Source of the DNA: Euryarchaeota archaeon UBA124
GTDB taxonomy: Archaea; Thermoplasmatota; Poseidoniia; Poseidoniales; Poseidoniaceae
Assembly: GCA_002502215.1 (NCBI GenBank)
Contig: DAPT01000022.1
Span: forward strand, 1-5,434
DNA length: 5,434 bases
Reading direction: 5' to 3'
Numbering within the stretch: the first letter of the stretch is position 1; each line of letters begins with the position of its first letter. The notes beneath the pieces are model-generated. The model was not told the origin of the DNA. It searched no databases and was given only the letters and a program-made list of their open reading frames with translations. Of this stretch, positions 4,924 to 5,434 are shown one piece after another. The position numbers and the translations under genes are program-made.

Positions 4924-5434
4924 ATGAAGGAAACAAATGGTTCTTCGCAAGAAGTTGCACCATTAAATCCTCAACTGGAGAAAGATCTCCTCATCGTGCG
5001 ACGAATCGTAAGTGTAGCAATGGCTGCTTTGCTTGTCCTTGTTGCTGGATTTGTTTACAACATCATCGCAGGCGAAGGTCTGACGTTTGTAAGGCCAAGC
5101 GATGAATTGGTTGAATCAGAACGAGCTTACAGAAGTCTCATCAACGTACCAAGTGAATACTCCGGGGAAGGAGTCAATGTTTGCATCGTTGACACCGGAA
5201 TGGAGCTGAATCACCCCGATCTCGAGGGTTTTGATGTTGCAGGATGGATCGATGTTGTCCAAGGTAAATCCAATCCCTACGACGACAACGGACACGGAAC
5301 CAGCATGGCTGGGATATTGGTCGCAAATGGCTGGATCAATGGTGTTGCCAAGAACGTCAATCTCTACGTCGCAAAGTCGTTGCTCGAAAACGGTTCTGGC
5401 TATGAGGAAGATGTCGTCTCTGGAATCGATTGGT
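4924..5434 (+). CDS. Membrane-anchored subtilisin-like (S8) serine protease, N-terminal part, cut by right edge
   Basis: Subtilase family endopeptidase; 170 residues are present. A hydrophilic N-terminus (1-27, with R26-R27) is followed by one membrane helix at about 28-48 (rich in Val, Ala and Leu) that is a signal anchor or uncleaved signal. The catalytic domain begins soon after, with VCIVDTGMELNHPDL holding the catalytic D90 and DDNGHGTSMAGIL holding the catalytic H124. The catalytic serine and the oxyanion asparagine lie past the right edge. Only about 30 residues separate the membrane helix from the catalytic domain, so there is no room for a standard I9 inhibitory propeptide. The His motif reads HGTSMAG where most subtilases have HGTHVAG. 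The enzyme should sit on the outer face of the membrane. It starts 9 bases after the desulfurase stop and is open to the end of the window with no frame break. Confidence 0.92.
   Translation, partial: MKETNGSSQEVAPLNPQLEKDLLIVRRIVSVAMAALLVLVAGFVYNIIAGEGLTFVRPSDELVESERAYRSLINVPSEYSGEGVNVCIVDTGMELNHPDLEGFDVAGWIDVVQGKSNPYDDNGHGTSMAGILVANGWINGVAKNVNLYVAKSLLENGSGYEEDVVSGIDW

Noticed and set aside
4911..5105. Plus-strand open frame of 64 residues overlapping the start of the protease
   Set aside because: The overlapping frame from 4924 carries a membrane helix and the subtilase Asp and His motifs and stays open to the window end, so this one is an out-of-frame shadow.
5290..5320. GTSMAG in the protease read as the catalytic serine motif
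   Set aside because: It is preceded by DDNGH and comes 34 residues after the Asp motif, so it is the His motif (NGHGT). The serine motif should lie much further downstream, beyond the window.
1..5434. CRISPR array, insertion sequence, prophage or toxin-antitoxin pair
   Set aside because: No regularly spaced repeats, transposase, integrase or phage genes are visible, and the small coiled-coil gene has no partner arrangement typical of a toxin-antitoxin system.

Overview
The window looks like archaeal DNA, most probably from an uncultivated planktonic euryarchaeon of the Marine Group II (Poseidoniales) type. The evidence is the archaeal-type alanyl-tRNA synthetase N-terminus, an RtcB RNA ligase, TATA-like boxes upstream of a tRNA gene and a small gene, strong GGAGG-type ribosome binding sites, and two tRNA genes with encoded CCA ends. 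The domain assignment is fairly secure. The lineage is inferred from the general look of the proteins and was not tested by a search.

Layout from left to right: (1) the 5' part of alaS on the minus strand, running off the left edge; (2) a short divergent intergenic region and then rtcB on the plus strand; (3) a small minus-strand gene for a 60-residue coiled-coil protein whose stop codon abuts the rtcB stop codon; (4) two minus-strand tRNA genes, tRNA-Thr(GGU) and tRNA-Ser(GGA), both intronless with CCA encoded; (5) a plus-strand, operon-like run of three genes: an uncharacterised six-helix membrane protein with a histidine-rich loop, a SufS-type cysteine desulfurase, and the start of a membrane-anchored subtilisin-like protease cut by the right edge. 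No stretch longer than 300 bases lacks a gene.

The left half is about tRNA: an aminoacyl-tRNA synthetase, the ligase that joins tRNA exons after intron removal, and two tRNA genes. These are on different transcription units, so the grouping may be housekeeping clustering and not a functional system. The right half is the least explained part. Gene overlaps and tight spacing (TGATG between membrane protein and desulfurase; 9 bases between desulfurase and protease) with well-placed Shine-Dalgarno sequences indicate co-translation of a membrane protein of unknown function, a sulfur-mobilising enzyme and an anchored protease. No other Suf or Isc component is visible in the window. I found no mobile element, CRISPR array, or clearly novel defence system.
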